DNA of 64,000 bases. Origin: Aureimonas jatrophae. GTDB lineage: Bacteria > Pseudomonadota > Alphaproteobacteria > Rhizobiales > Rhizobiaceae. Numbering within the stretch: position 1 is the stretch's first letter; each line of letters begins with the position of its first letter. The notes below the pieces were generated by a model that had not been told where the DNA came from, searched no databases, and worked only from the letters and a program-made list of their open reading frames with translations. Positions 46,966 to 55,708 of this stretch are shown here, piece by piece. A program made the position numbers and the translations under genes. The stretch covers positions 620,001-684,000 of the forward strand of contig NZ_FNIT01000002.1 in assembly GCF_900104035.1 (NCBI RefSeq). Direction: 5' to 3'.

Positions 46966-48696
46966 ATGGCTGTTCTCACCGATACGCAAACCGCCGAGCG
47001 TCCGCGCCGCGGGATCGATCTGTCCTGGCCGACCTTCGGCTTTCTCGCCGCTCTTCTCGGCGTCCTCGTCATCCTGCCGCTCTTCTGGCTGGTCTGGTAC
47101 TCGTTCCGCACGGGCGGGCGGCGGGCGACCTTCACGCTCGGCAACTACACGCAGCTCGTCACCGACCCGACCATGCTGCGCTCCTACGCCATCGCCATCG
47201 GCATGGCGCTGGCGGTCGGCATACTGGCCTGCCTGATCGCGACACCCATGGCCTGGCTCGTCGCGCGCACCGATCTGCCGGGCCGGCGCTGGATCCGGCC
47301 GCTCGTGACCGCCTCGTTCGTGACGCCGCCGTTTCTGGGCGCGATCGCCTACGAGATCATCGCCGCGCCCAACAGCGGCCTCGTCAACATCGTCTACCGC
47401 TGGCTCTTCGGGCTCGAGGCCTCCGCCTATCTCGTCAACATCTACTCGTTTTCCGGCCTCGTCTTCGCGATCGCCTGCTTCACCTTCCCGTTCGTCTTCA
47501 CGCTGGTCGCCAACGCGCTCGACCGCGTGCCCTCCGACCTCGAGGATGCCTCCTCGATCCTCGGGGGCCGCGCCATGACGACGCTGCGCCGCGTCACCAT
47601 TCCCATGGTTCTGCCGGCCATGCTGGCGGGCACGCTGATTGCCATCCTCCAGGCGCTCACCATGTTCGGCTCGCCCGCGATCCTGGCGCTGCCGGCCGGC
47701 TTCCACGTCATCACCACCAAGATCTGGAGCCTGTTCCAGTTTCCGCCCAAGCCGGGGCTCGCCGCCGCCGCGGCTATTCCGCTCCTGCTTCTCACGATCC
47801 TGCTCCTGCGGGCCCAGAAGGCGATCCTCGGGCGCCGTGGCTACACGGTGCTCGGTGGCAAGAGCGGCACGCCGCGCGTCACCCAGCTCGGCCGCTGGAA
47901 GCCGGTCGCCGTCGCCTTCGTGATCGTGATCCTGTCGCTGACGATCTTCCTGCCCTATGCGGCGATCGTAAAGACGGCCTTCACCGGCACGGTGGGCGAC
48001 GCGCTGAACTTCGAAACGCTCACGCTTCGCCACTGGAACTTCGTCCTGTTCGAGTTCTCCGCCACGCAGTTGGCCCTTCGCAACACGTTCTTGCTCGGCT
48101 TTATGACGGCGACCGTCGTGACCGCCATCGCGCTGGTGGTGTCCTATCTCGTGACGCGCCGCTCGCTGCCGGGGGCCCAGTATCTCGGCGTGCTCGCCAC
48201 GGCGCCGGTCGCCATTCCCGGCATCGTTCTGGGCGTCGCGCTGTTTCTCGCCTACGCCAACCCGACCTTCCAGCTCTACGGTACGATCTGGATCCTGCTG
48301 ATCGCCTTCATGACGATCGAGCTGCCGGCCGGCTACCAGCAGATGTCCTCGGCCTTCCAGGGCGTGCATCCCGAACTGGAGGAGGCCGGGCGGATCATGG
48401 GCGCCTCGCGCCTGAGGACGCTGTGGGACATCACCGCACCGCTCCTGCGCACCAGCGTGATCGCGGCGTGGTGCTTCGTCTTCGTCGGGACGATCCGCGA
48501 GTTGTCGGCGACGATCCTCCTCACCACCGCCAACACCAAGCTCGTCTCGGTAATCATCTACGATCTCAACGAGAGCGGAGACCTCGGGGCGATCTGCGTG
48601 CTCGGCATCATCCTCCTGATCGCCTCGTTCACGGTGGTCTTCGTCGCGAACCGGGTACCGGTGCTGGGCGGCGAGCGCGTGGGGCCGCGCGCCTGA
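46966..48696 (+). CDS. ABC transporter permease, two fused membrane domains (FbpB-like)
   Basis: A 576-residue permease carrying two BPD_transp_1 domains in one chain, each with six helices, giving about twelve in total. The first EAA loop is near LEDASSILGGRAMTTLRRVT and the second near LEEAGRIMGASRLRTLWDIT. It forms the full membrane channel for the ATPase at 44651. It is followed 113 bp later by the regulator gene. Confidence 0.93.
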   Translation: MAVLTDTQTAERPRRGIDLSWPTFGFLAALLGVLVILPLFWLVWYSFRTGGRRATFTLGNYTQLVTDPTMLRSYAIAIGMALAVGILACLIATPMAWLVARTDLPGRRWIRPLVTASFVTPPFLGAIAYEIIAAPNSGLVNIVYRWLFGLEASAYLVNIYSFSGLVFAIACFTFPFVFTLVANALDRVPSDLEDASSILGGRAMTTLRRVTIPMVLPAMLAGTLIAILQALTMFGSPAILALPAGFHVITTKIWSLFQFPPKPGLAAAAAIPLLLLTILLLRAQKAILGRRGYTVLGGKSGTPRVTQLGRWKPVAVAFVIVILSLTIFLPYAAIVKTAFTGTVGDALNFETLTLRHWNFVLFEFSATQLALRNTFLLGFMTATVVTAIALVVSYLVTRRSLPGAQYLGVLATAPVAIPGIVLGVALFLAYANPTFQLYGTIWILLIAFMTIELPAGYQQMSSAFQGVHPELEEAGRIMGASRLRTLWDITAPLLRTSVIAAWCFVFVGTIRELSATILLTTANTKLVSVIIYDLNESGDLGAICVLGIILLIASFTVVFVANRVPVLGGERVGPRA

Positions 48697-48809
48697 CGCG
48701 CGGTCCCGCCGGAAGGGCCGTGCCGGGCGAGGTGCGCGCGCCGCGGAATGTTGCTATGCGGGACGGCCGGCCAGTCGGCCATCCGTCTCCCAAGCCAGGT
48801 CCCAGCCCG

Positions 48810-49568
48810 ATGTCGGACAGCCTGAACCAGCAGCCCCACCTCGCGGCGATCGACTTCCTGCGCACCCGCTCTCTCGCCAACGTCGTCCAGGCCGAGATCG
48901 AGCGTATGATCATCGATGGCGAGCTGCAGCCCAACGAGCGGGTCAACGAGAACGCTCTGTCGCAGCGCCTGGGCGTCAGCCGCGGCCCGATCCGCGAGGC
49001 CTGCTCGGCGCTCGCCGCGATCGGCCTGATCGAGATCATCCCCAACCGCGGCTTCTTCATCCGCGCGCTCACCAACGACGAGGCCCTCGACCTGTCGGAG
49101 GCGCGCGCCGGCGTCTTCGGCTGCATCGCCATGATGCTGGCCGAGCGCATCACCGACGAGAACCTGGCCGAGTTGCGGGCGCTGACCGACCGCATGGACG
49201 CGATCGTCGAGCTCGGCGACGTGCACGTCTACTACCCCGTCAACCTCGAGTTCCATCGCCGCATCGCGCAGATGGCCGGCAACAAGCGACTGGAGCTTCT
49301 GTATCAGAGCTTCGTGCGCGAGCTTCATATCCAGCGCTACCGGGCGCTCGCCAGCCCCGACGTCCTGCACATCTCCAACGAGGAACATCGTGCGATCGTG
49401 GTTGCGCTGGAGCGGCGCGACCCGGTGGCGGCGTTGAAGGCGGCCCGGGGCCACATCCTCAACGGCATCGTGCGCACGCGCCAGGCCGGACAGCCGGGTG
49501 ACGCCACGGCTGCGGAGCCGCTTGCCAAGCCGAAGGGGCGCCCACGCGGGCGACCGCCTGCCGCGTAA
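48810..49568 (+). CDS. GntR family regulator, FCD subgroup, with AT-hook-like tail
   Basis: A 252-residue regulator: winged HTH (about 20-90; NERVNENALSQRLGVSRGPI then REACSALAAIGLIEIIPNRG), all-helical FCD ligand domain (about 95-225) with conserved metal/ligand histidines in LEFHRRIAQMAG and NEEHRAIVV, and a C-terminal tail KPKGRPRGRPPAA (240-252) that fits the AT-hook minor-groove motif. FCD ligands are usually carboxylates. It is the only regulator within the 36-58 kb cluster and the natural candidate for the four shared operator sites. Confidence 0.92.
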   Translation: MSDSLNQQPHLAAIDFLRTRSLANVVQAEIERMIIDGELQPNERVNENALSQRLGVSRGPIREACSALAAIGLIEIIPNRGFFIRALTNDEALDLSEARAGVFGCIAMMLAERITDENLAELRALTDRMDAIVELGDVHVYYPVNLEFHRRIAQMAGNKRLELLYQSFVRELHIQRYRALASPDVLHISNEEHRAIVVALERRDPVAALKAARGHILNGIVRTRQAGQPGDATAAEPLAKPKGRPRGRPPAA

Positions 49569-49577
49569 AATCATAGA

Positions 49578-49594
49578 CTGTTGACAATCGACAG
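49578..49594. promoter_or_regulatory. Putative GntR operator, site 3 (prpD-2 operon)
   Basis: CTGTTGACAATCGACAG, reverse complement CTGTCGATTGTCAACAG. The ends form CTGT...ACAG and the whole is a partial palindrome (CTGTxGAxxxTCxACAG). It matches the shared element at 14 of 17 positions, contains TTGACA (49581-49586), and is 44 bp before the MmgE/PrpD gene at 49638. Confidence 0.65.
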
Positions 49595-49637
49595 GTAATT
49601 TCGCAAGGCTTTCCCGTCATCACAGGGAGGGAAGGCC

Positions 49638-51053
49638 ATGAACCAGACCATGCCGGTCGACGTCGAGCTCACGAAATACGTCGCCGAGTTCGTCGTCGGC
49701 GCCCGCTTCGAGACGCTGCCGGCCGACCTTCTGGCGGTCGGCAAGAAGTCGATCCTCGACGGCTTCGGCCTCGCCCTGTCCGGCTCGGTCGCCAAGAGCG
49801 GCGAGCTCGTGCGTCGCCACCTCGACAGTCTAGGCCTTGCCGACGGCCCGGCGACCGTGATCGGCGGCGGCCGCCGCGTCGCCGCGCGCTTTGCCGCCTT
49901 CGCCAACGGCGTCGGCATCCACGCCGACGACTACGACGACACGCAGCTGGCCGTCGCCAAGGACCGCGTCTACGGGCTCCTCACCCATCCGACCGCGCCG
50001 GCCCTGCCGGCCGCCTTCGCCATGGCGGAGGTGACGGGTGCCTCGGGTCGTGACTTCATGCTCGCCTACCATCTCGGCGTCGAGGTCGAGTGCAAGATCG
50101 CCGAGGCGATAGCCCCGCGCCATTACCAGACCGGCTTCCATGCGACGGCGACCTGCGGCCCCTTCGCGGCGGCGTCTGCGGCCGCCAGCCTGTCGCGCTT
50201 CGATGTCGAGACGACGCGCCGCGCGCTCTCCATCGCCGGCTCGCAGTCGGCGGGCCTGCGCGAGAACTTCGGCACGATGACCAAGCCCTTCCACGCCGGC
50301 AAGGCGGCCGAGAACGGGGTGGCGGCCGCACAGTTCGCCGAGCTCGGCTGGACCGCGACGGGCCGCATCCTCGAGGCGCCGCGCGGCTTCTTCTCGGCGG
50401 CGGGCGGCGGCTACGATCTTGGCGCCATCCACGGGAAGCTCGGCAGTCCCTGGACCTTCCTCGACCCCGGCGTGTCGATCAAGCCGCACCCGTCCGGCTC
50501 GCTCACCCATCCCGGCATGACCGAGATGCTGAGGCTGATACGCGAGCACGGCATCCGCGCCGAGGACGTGGCGCACGTGCGCGTCGGCACCAACTCCAAC
50601 ATGCCGAATGCGCTGATCCACCATCGCCCGAAGGACGAGCTCCAGGCCAAGTTCTCCATGGAGTTCTGCATGGCGATCCTGCTGCTCGACGGGCGGGCGG
50701 GCCTCAACGAGTTCACCGACGCGGCCGTGGAGCGCGAGGACGTCAAGCGCATGATCGAGCGCGTCGACTTCGTGGTGGACGACGAGGCGGAGGCGGCCGG
50801 ATACCACCTCATGACCACGATCATCGATATCGACCTGGCGGACGGCCGTCGCATCTCGGGCCGCGCCGACTTCGGCAAGGGTTCGCCTGCCTTCCCGATG
50901 AGCTACGACGAGGTCGCGGGCAAGTTCCGCGAGAACGCCGAGTTCGCCGGGATGAGCGCGGCCCGCGCCGACGAGATCGTGGATCTCGTCCGGCGCCTGG
51001 AAGACCTGCCGGACGTCTCGGAACTCGCCCGGCGCCTCGTCACCGTTAACTGA
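49638..51053 (+). CDS. MmgE/PrpD family protein (copy 2)
   Basis: A 471-residue MmgE/PrpD-fold protein with the active-site segment HADDYDDTQLAVAKDRVYG and downstream LTHPTAPALPAAFAMAE. The C-terminal domain starts near SIKPHPSGSLTHPGMTEML. It differs clearly from copies 1 and 3, so it is not a recent duplicate. GGGAGGG precedes the ATG. First gene under operator site 3, followed by copy 3 and a dehydrogenase. Confidence 0.88.
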   Translation: MNQTMPVDVELTKYVAEFVVGARFETLPADLLAVGKKSILDGFGLALSGSVAKSGELVRRHLDSLGLADGPATVIGGGRRVAARFAAFANGVGIHADDYDDTQLAVAKDRVYGLLTHPTAPALPAAFAMAEVTGASGRDFMLAYHLGVEVECKIAEAIAPRHYQTGFHATATCGPFAAASAAASLSRFDVETTRRALSIAGSQSAGLRENFGTMTKPFHAGKAAENGVAAAQFAELGWTATGRILEAPRGFFSAAGGGYDLGAIHGKLGSPWTFLDPGVSIKPHPSGSLTHPGMTEMLRLIREHGIRAEDVAHVRVGTNSNMPNALIHHRPKDELQAKFSMEFCMAILLLDGRAGLNEFTDAAVEREDVKRMIERVDFVVDDEAEAAGYHLMTTIIDIDLADGRRISGRADFGKGSPAFPMSYDEVAGKFRENAEFAGMSAARADEIVDLVRRLEDLPDVSELARRLVTVN

Positions 51054-51120
51054 CATTCGGCCAAAGCCGGCGCGGCGGCCCGACGGATCGGCGCCGCGCG
51101 CATGTTCTCAAGGATTCTGC

Positions 51121-52464
51121 ATGACCGATACCGACATCACCCGGCGCCTGGCCGCCTGGACGGTAGCCCTGCGCCCGGACGACATTCCCGAAGCGGTGCG
51201 GCGCGAGGGCGTGCGCACCTTCGTCAACTGGCTGGGCTGCGCGCTGGGCGGCGCCCGGCACGAGACGGTGGACCGCGCGATCGCGGCGCTCGCCCCCTTC
51301 TCGGGGCCGGCGCGGGCCCAGGTCCTCGGGCGCTCCGAGCGGCTCGACGAGCTCCACGCCGCGCTGATGAACGGCATCTCGTCCCATGTCCTCGACTACG
51401 ACGACACGCATCTGAAGACGATCATCCATCCCGCCGGCCCGGTCGCCTCCGCGATCCTGGCGGTCGCGGAGGCGCGGCCCGTTACGGGCGAGGCCTTCCT
51501 CGCCGCGCTGGTGGCGGGCGTCGAGGTCGAGTGCCGGATCGGCAACGCCGTGTATCCCGAGCACTACGACCGGGGCTGGCACATCACGGGAACCACGGGC
51601 GTCTTCGGCGCGGCGGCAGCCGTCGGCCGGCTTCTCGACCTCGACGAGCGGCAGATGACCTGGGCCTACGGGATCGCCGCGACGCAGTCGTCGGGCTTTC
51701 GCGAGATGTTCGGCACGATGTGCAAGAGCTTCCATCCCGGGCGCGCGGCGCAGAACGGGGCGGCGGCGGCCTTTCTCGCCAAGGCCAACTTCGACTCCTC
51801 GCTCCAGGCCATCGAGGCGCCGCGCGGCTGGGCCAACGTCCTGTCCACCAAGCAGGACTACGGCGAGATCGTCGACGATCTGGGGACGCGCTGGGAGGCC
51901 AAGCTCAACAGCTACAAGCCCTATGCCTGCGGCATCGTCATCCATCCCGCAATCGACGGCTGCTCGCAGCTGCGCGAGCGCCTGGGCGAACGGGTGACGC
52001 GGATCCGCTCGGTCGAGCTCGGCACGCACTATCTCGTGCTGGAGCTGACGGGCAAGCGGACCCCGCAGACCGGCCTGGAATCGAAGTTCAGCGTCTACCA
52101 CGCGGCGGCCGTCGCGCTGCTTCACGGCGACGGCACGCCCACGGCCTTCACGGACGAGCGGGCGCGCGATCCCGAGATCATCGCCCTTCGCGACCGCGTC
52201 CAGGCCAAGGTCGAGCCGGGCATCGAGGAGGACGCCGTGCGGATCGCCGTCACGCTGGAGGACGGCGAGCGGATCGAGCTTCACGTCGAGCACGCGATCG
52301 GCAGTCTCGAACGGCCCCTTTCGGACGAGGCGATCACCGAGAAGTTCCGGCGACAGGCCGAACCGGTCGTTGGGGCGGATACCGCGGCCCGCGCCATCGA
52401 GGCCGGTTGGGCGCTTGCCGGGACGGGCGACGCCGGGGCCATCGCGCGCCTCTGCGCGGCATGA
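51121..52464 (+). CDS. MmgE/PrpD family protein (copy 3)
   Basis: A 447-residue MmgE/PrpD-fold protein with the active-site segment HVLDYDDTHLKTIIHPAGPV, closer to the canonical HxxDxDDTH pattern than the other two copies. C-terminal domain from about YKPYACGIVIHPAIDGCSQL. It lies 67 bp after copy 2 and 13 bp before the dehydrogenase gene. Likely a dehydratase, isomerase or decarboxylase of a polycarboxylate. Confidence 0.88.
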   Translation: MTDTDITRRLAAWTVALRPDDIPEAVRREGVRTFVNWLGCALGGARHETVDRAIAALAPFSGPARAQVLGRSERLDELHAALMNGISSHVLDYDDTHLKTIIHPAGPVASAILAVAEARPVTGEAFLAALVAGVEVECRIGNAVYPEHYDRGWHITGTTGVFGAAAAVGRLLDLDERQMTWAYGIAATQSSGFREMFGTMCKSFHPGRAAQNGAAAAFLAKANFDSSLQAIEAPRGWANVLSTKQDYGEIVDDLGTRWEAKLNSYKPYACGIVIHPAIDGCSQLRERLGERVTRIRSVELGTHYLVLELTGKRTPQTGLESKFSVYHAAAVALLHGDGTPTAFTDERARDPEIIALRDRVQAKVEPGIEEDAVRIAVTLEDGERIELHVEHAIGSLERPLSDEAITEKFRRQAEPVVGADTAARAIEAGWALAGTGDAGAIARLCAA

Positions 52465-52477
52465 CGGAGAAGCGGAC

Positions 52478-53575
52478 ATGGCTGACCATCACCTGACGAT
52501 CGGCATCCTGGACGGCGACGACATCGGCCACGAGATCGTGCCGGCCGCGGTCGAGGTCGTTCGTGCCGCCGCCGCGCGTACAGGCCTGGCGATCGACTGG
52601 CGGCCCATGCCGATCGGCCGCCGCGCCCTCGACACGCACGGCTCCACCATGCCGGACGGCACCTTGGACGCGCTGTCGAAGCTCGACGGCTTCATTCTCG
52701 GCCCGATCGGGCATCAGGCCTATCCGAAGGTCGAAGGGGCGATCAATCCGCATCCGATCCTGCGCAAGCACTTCGACCTCTTCGCCAACGTGCGGCCGAC
52801 GAGGAGCTTTCCGGGTCTCGGCGCGATCTACGACGACGTCGACCTCGTGATCGTGCGCGAGAACAACGAGGGCTTCCAGCCGGACCGCAACGTCGTGGCC
52901 GGCTCGGGCGAGTTCCGCCCCTCGGAGGACATGACGATCTCGGTGCGCGTGATCACGCGGCGCGGCTCCGCGCGCGTCGCGCGCGCCGCGTTCGAGATCG
53001 CGCGCCAGCGCCCTGCGAGGCATCTGACCTTCGTGCACAAGAACACGGTATTCAAGCTCGGCTGCGGCATGTTCGCGGAGGAGTGCCGGCGCGTGGCCGA
53101 GGAGTTTCCGGACGTGCGCTGCGACGAGGTGATCGTCGACACGATGGCCATGCGCCTGATCCGCGATCCCCAGAGCTTCGACGTCATCGTCACCACCAAC
53201 ATGTTCGGCGACATCCTGACCGACGAGGCGGCGGGGCTGGTCGGCGGGCTCGGCATGGCGCCGGGCCTGTGCATCGGCGAGGGCAAGATCGCGATGGCGC
53301 AGGCGACGCACGGCTCGGCGCCCGACATCGCGGGACGCGGCATCGCCAACCCCTACGCGATGATCGAGTCCGCCCGCATGATGGTGGAATGGCTCGGCCA
53401 CGACCGGGGCGTGCCGGAAGCCGTGGAGGCGGCCCGGCTGATGGGGCGCGGCATCGAGGCGGCCTTGGCCGATCCGTCGACCCGCACCCGCGACATTCGC
53501 GGTACCGGGGGCACCGCCGACATGACGCGCGGCATCCTCGGCGCCATCGAGGCGGAGGTGCTGGCCGCGGCCTAA
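52478..53575 (+). CDS. Isocitrate/isopropylmalate dehydrogenase family protein (A)
   Basis: A 365-residue beta-decarboxylating dehydrogenase: N-terminal IGILDGDDIGHEIVPAAVEV, substrate-binding arginines in FANVRPTRSFPGL and VIVRENNEGFQ, Lys in VHKNTVFKL, metal aspartates in NMFGDILTDEAAG, and the cofactor loop HGSAPDIAGRGIANP. It oxidises and usually decarboxylates a 2-hydroxy acid. It is divergent in sequence from B and C. Its 3' end overlaps the convergent hydrolase by 4 bp. Confidence 0.88.
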   Translation: MADHHLTIGILDGDDIGHEIVPAAVEVVRAAAARTGLAIDWRPMPIGRRALDTHGSTMPDGTLDALSKLDGFILGPIGHQAYPKVEGAINPHPILRKHFDLFANVRPTRSFPGLGAIYDDVDLVIVRENNEGFQPDRNVVAGSGEFRPSEDMTISVRVITRRGSARVARAAFEIARQRPARHLTFVHKNTVFKLGCGMFAEECRRVAEEFPDVRCDEVIVDTMAMRLIRDPQSFDVIVTTNMFGDILTDEAAGLVGGLGMAPGLCIGEGKIAMAQATHGSAPDIAGRGIANPYAMIESARMMVEWLGHDRGVPEAVEAARLMGRGIEAALADPSTRTRDIRGTGGTADMTRGILGAIEAEVLAAA

Positions 53576-54504
53576 GGGCCCCGCGGCTCGCCGCCCGAGA
53601 AGAAGTCGAGAAGGGCGGGCGCGACGAGATCCGGCCGCTCCTCGGCCGGATAGTGTCCGGTCGGGATCGCGAAGCCGCGATAGTCGTCCGCCCAGCGTCC
53701 CCAGGCCTCGTCGGGCCTCAGATGGCGGCCGACATGGCTGTTGGAGCCCCAGAGCGCCAGCACGGGGCAGCGGATCCGTCGCCCCGCCTCCCGGTCGGCC
53801 CGGTCCATCGCGTAGTCCAGCGTCACGGTCGCCCGGTAGTCCTCGCAGACCGCGTGGATCTGCTCCGCGGTCGTGCAGCGGGCGTATTCGCTGAAGGCGC
53901 GCGGATCGAAGATCGAGAGTCCGACGCCGCGCTTGTTCAGCTTGTAGTGGATGTAATAGTCGAGGTCCGCCCCGATCAGCTTCTCGGGGAAGGGCGCCTT
54001 CTGCGCCATGAAGAACCAGTGGTAGCTCTCCAGCCCCCAGCCCAGCGTGACGGCCGAGAGAAGCTCGTAGGTCGGCACGATGTCGAGCGCGGCCATGCGC
54101 TGGACGCGGTCCGGACCGTCCAGCGCCATCCGGAAGGCGACGCGCGCGCCCCGGTCGTGCCCTGCCACCGCGAAACGCCGGAAGCCGAGATGCCGCATTA
54201 CCGCGACCATGTCCTCGCCCATGGCGCGGAACGAGTAGGCTGCATGGTCCTCGCCGCCGTCGGGTTTGGACGAGTCGCCGTAGCCGCGAAGGTCGGGCGC
54301 GACGACGGTGAAGCGCTCGGCCAGCCGAGGCGCCACGCGATGCCAGCTGACATGGGTCAACGGGTTGCCGTGGATCAGGAGAAGCGGCGGTCCGGCGCCG
54401 CCGATCGCCGTCTGGATCAGGGCTCCGCCGGTATCGATCCGCTCGACGCGGAACCCCGGCATCAACGCCTCCGTCGCACCCGATACGCTTCCCGTTCGCT
54501 GCAT
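53572..54504 (-). CDS. Alpha/beta hydrolase (haloacetate dehalogenase-like, Asp nucleophile)
   Basis: A 310-residue cytosolic hydrolase. Oxyanion HGNPLTHVSWHRV, nucleophile elbow GHDRGARVAFRMA with Asp117 instead of Ser, and a late catalytic His in GHYPAEERPD. An Asp nucleophile in this context matches fluoroacetate/haloacetate dehalogenases and epoxide hydrolases. Its promoter faces operator site 4, so it joins the GntR regulon although it is transcribed in the opposite direction. Confidence 0.87.
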   Translation of the reverse strand: MQRTGSVSGATEALMPGFRVERIDTGGALIQTAIGGAGPPLLLIHGNPLTHVSWHRVAPRLAERFTVVAPDLRGYGDSSKPDGGEDHAAYSFRAMGEDMVAVMRHLGFRRFAVAGHDRGARVAFRMALDGPDRVQRMAALDIVPTYELLSAVTLGWGLESYHWFFMAQKAPFPEKLIGADLDYYIHYKLNKRGVGLSIFDPRAFSEYARCTTAEQIHAVCEDYRATVTLDYAMDRADREAGRRIRCPVLALWGSNSHVGRHLRPDEAWGRWADDYRGFAIPTGHYPAEERPDLVAPALLDFFSGGEPRGP

Positions 54505-54539
54505 CGCCGTTCCTCCCGTCGAACGGCATGATCGTCTAT

Positions 54540-54556
54540 CTGTAAATTGTCAACAA
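54540..54556. promoter_or_regulatory. Putative GntR operator, site 4 (hydrolase / dehydrogenase divergent promoter)
   Basis: CTGTAAATTGTCAACAA, the copy closest to consensus. It lies between the divergent hydrolase (start 54504) and dehydrogenase B (start 54619). A second partial half, TTGACAG, follows at 54563-54569, and TTGACA occurs on both strands here, so promoters in both directions are likely. Confidence 0.68.
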
Positions 54557-54618
54557 TAATGGTTGACAGCATAGCCCGTGGCAAGCGAGCCTTGCGGCGC
54601 CAAAAGGGAGACAGGGGC

Positions 54619-55695
54619 ATGCGCCAACACCGGATCGCCGTCATACCGGGCGACGGCATCGGCATCGAGGTCGTGGCCGCCGGTTGTCGTGTCCTGGAAG
54701 CCTCGGCGCAACGCGACGGCGGCTTCGCGCTCGACCTTCAGCCCTTCGACTGGGGATCGGAGCGCTACCGCCGGACGGGGGCCTTCATGCCCGCCGACGG
54801 GGCCGACCAGCTTCGCCGCTTCGATGCCATCCTCTTCGGCGCGGTCGGCGCACCCGACATCGCCGACCACCTGACGCTCTGGGGTCTGCGCCTCGCCATC
54901 TGCCAGCCGCTCGACCAGTACGCCAACGTCCGGCCGACGCGCGTCCTGCCCGGAATCCGCTCGCCGCTCGGCGCGCTCGATCCCGGTGACCTCGACTGGG
55001 TGATCGTGCGCGAGAACTCGGAAGGCGAATATGCGGGGCAGGGGGGGCGCTCTCACAGGGGCCTGCCGGAGGAGGTGGCGACCGACGTCTCGATCTTCAC
55101 GCGGGCGGGGGTCAAGCGCATCATGCGCTTCGCCTTCGAGACGGCGCGCGCACGTCCGCGCAAGCGTCTGACCATCGTCACCAAGTCGAACGCCCAACGC
55201 CACGGCATGGTGCTCTGGGACGAGATCGCCGCCGAGGTGGCGCGGGACTTTCCCGACGTCACGCACGACAAGATGCTGGTGGACGCCATGACGGTGCGCA
55301 TGGTGATGAAGCCGCAGAGCCTTGACACGATCGTCGCGACGAATCTGCATGCCGACATCCTGTCGGATCTGGCGGCAGCGCTCGCGGGGTCGATCGGAAT
55401 CGCGCCCACAGCCAATCTCGATCCCGAGCGGCGCAGCCCGTCCATGTTCGAGCCGATTCATGGCTCTGCCTTCGACATCACCGGGAAAGGGATCGCGAAC
55501 CCCGTCGGTACCTTCTGGTCGGCCGCGATGATGCTGGAGCACATCGGCGAGGGGGCTGCCGCCGCGCGCCTCATGCGTGCGGTGGAGCGCATCACCGCCG
55601 ATGCCGCGCTGCATACGCCCGACCTTGGCGGGCAGGCGACGACCGACGCCGTCACGGCGGCCGCCGTGGCGGCGATCCTCGGCGACAACGCGTGA
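54619..55695 (+). CDS. Tartrate/isopropylmalate-type dehydrogenase (B)
   Basis: A 358-residue member of the decarboxylating dehydrogenase family, nearest the tartrate dehydrogenase/D-malate dehydrogenase branch: IAVIPGDGIGIEVV, QYANVRPTRVLPGI, VIVRENSEGEYAGQGG, TKSNAQRHGMVLWD, and HGSAFDITGKGIANP. The metal loop reads NLHADILSD, with Ala where Gly is usual (the family tolerates this). ATG at 54619 follows GGGAG and GGGG. It is the first of three consecutive genes with C and the PdxA2-like enzyme. Confidence 0.88.
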   Translation: MRQHRIAVIPGDGIGIEVVAAGCRVLEASAQRDGGFALDLQPFDWGSERYRRTGAFMPADGADQLRRFDAILFGAVGAPDIADHLTLWGLRLAICQPLDQYANVRPTRVLPGIRSPLGALDPGDLDWVIVRENSEGEYAGQGGRSHRGLPEEVATDVSIFTRAGVKRIMRFAFETARARPRKRLTIVTKSNAQRHGMVLWDEIAAEVARDFPDVTHDKMLVDAMTVRMVMKPQSLDTIVATNLHADILSDLAAALAGSIGIAPTANLDPERRSPSMFEPIHGSAFDITGKGIANPVGTFWSAAMMLEHIGEGAAAARLMRAVERITADAALHTPDLGGQATTDAVTAAAVAAILGDNA

Positions 55696-55708
55696 CGGGA
55701 GGGCGGGC

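Noticed and set aside
41360-52464. Calling the MmgE/PrpD genes prpD (2-methylcitrate dehydratase)
   Set aside because: No methylcitrate synthase or lyase nearby, three divergent copies, and propionate is already handled by the pcc-mcm operon at 9731-15849.
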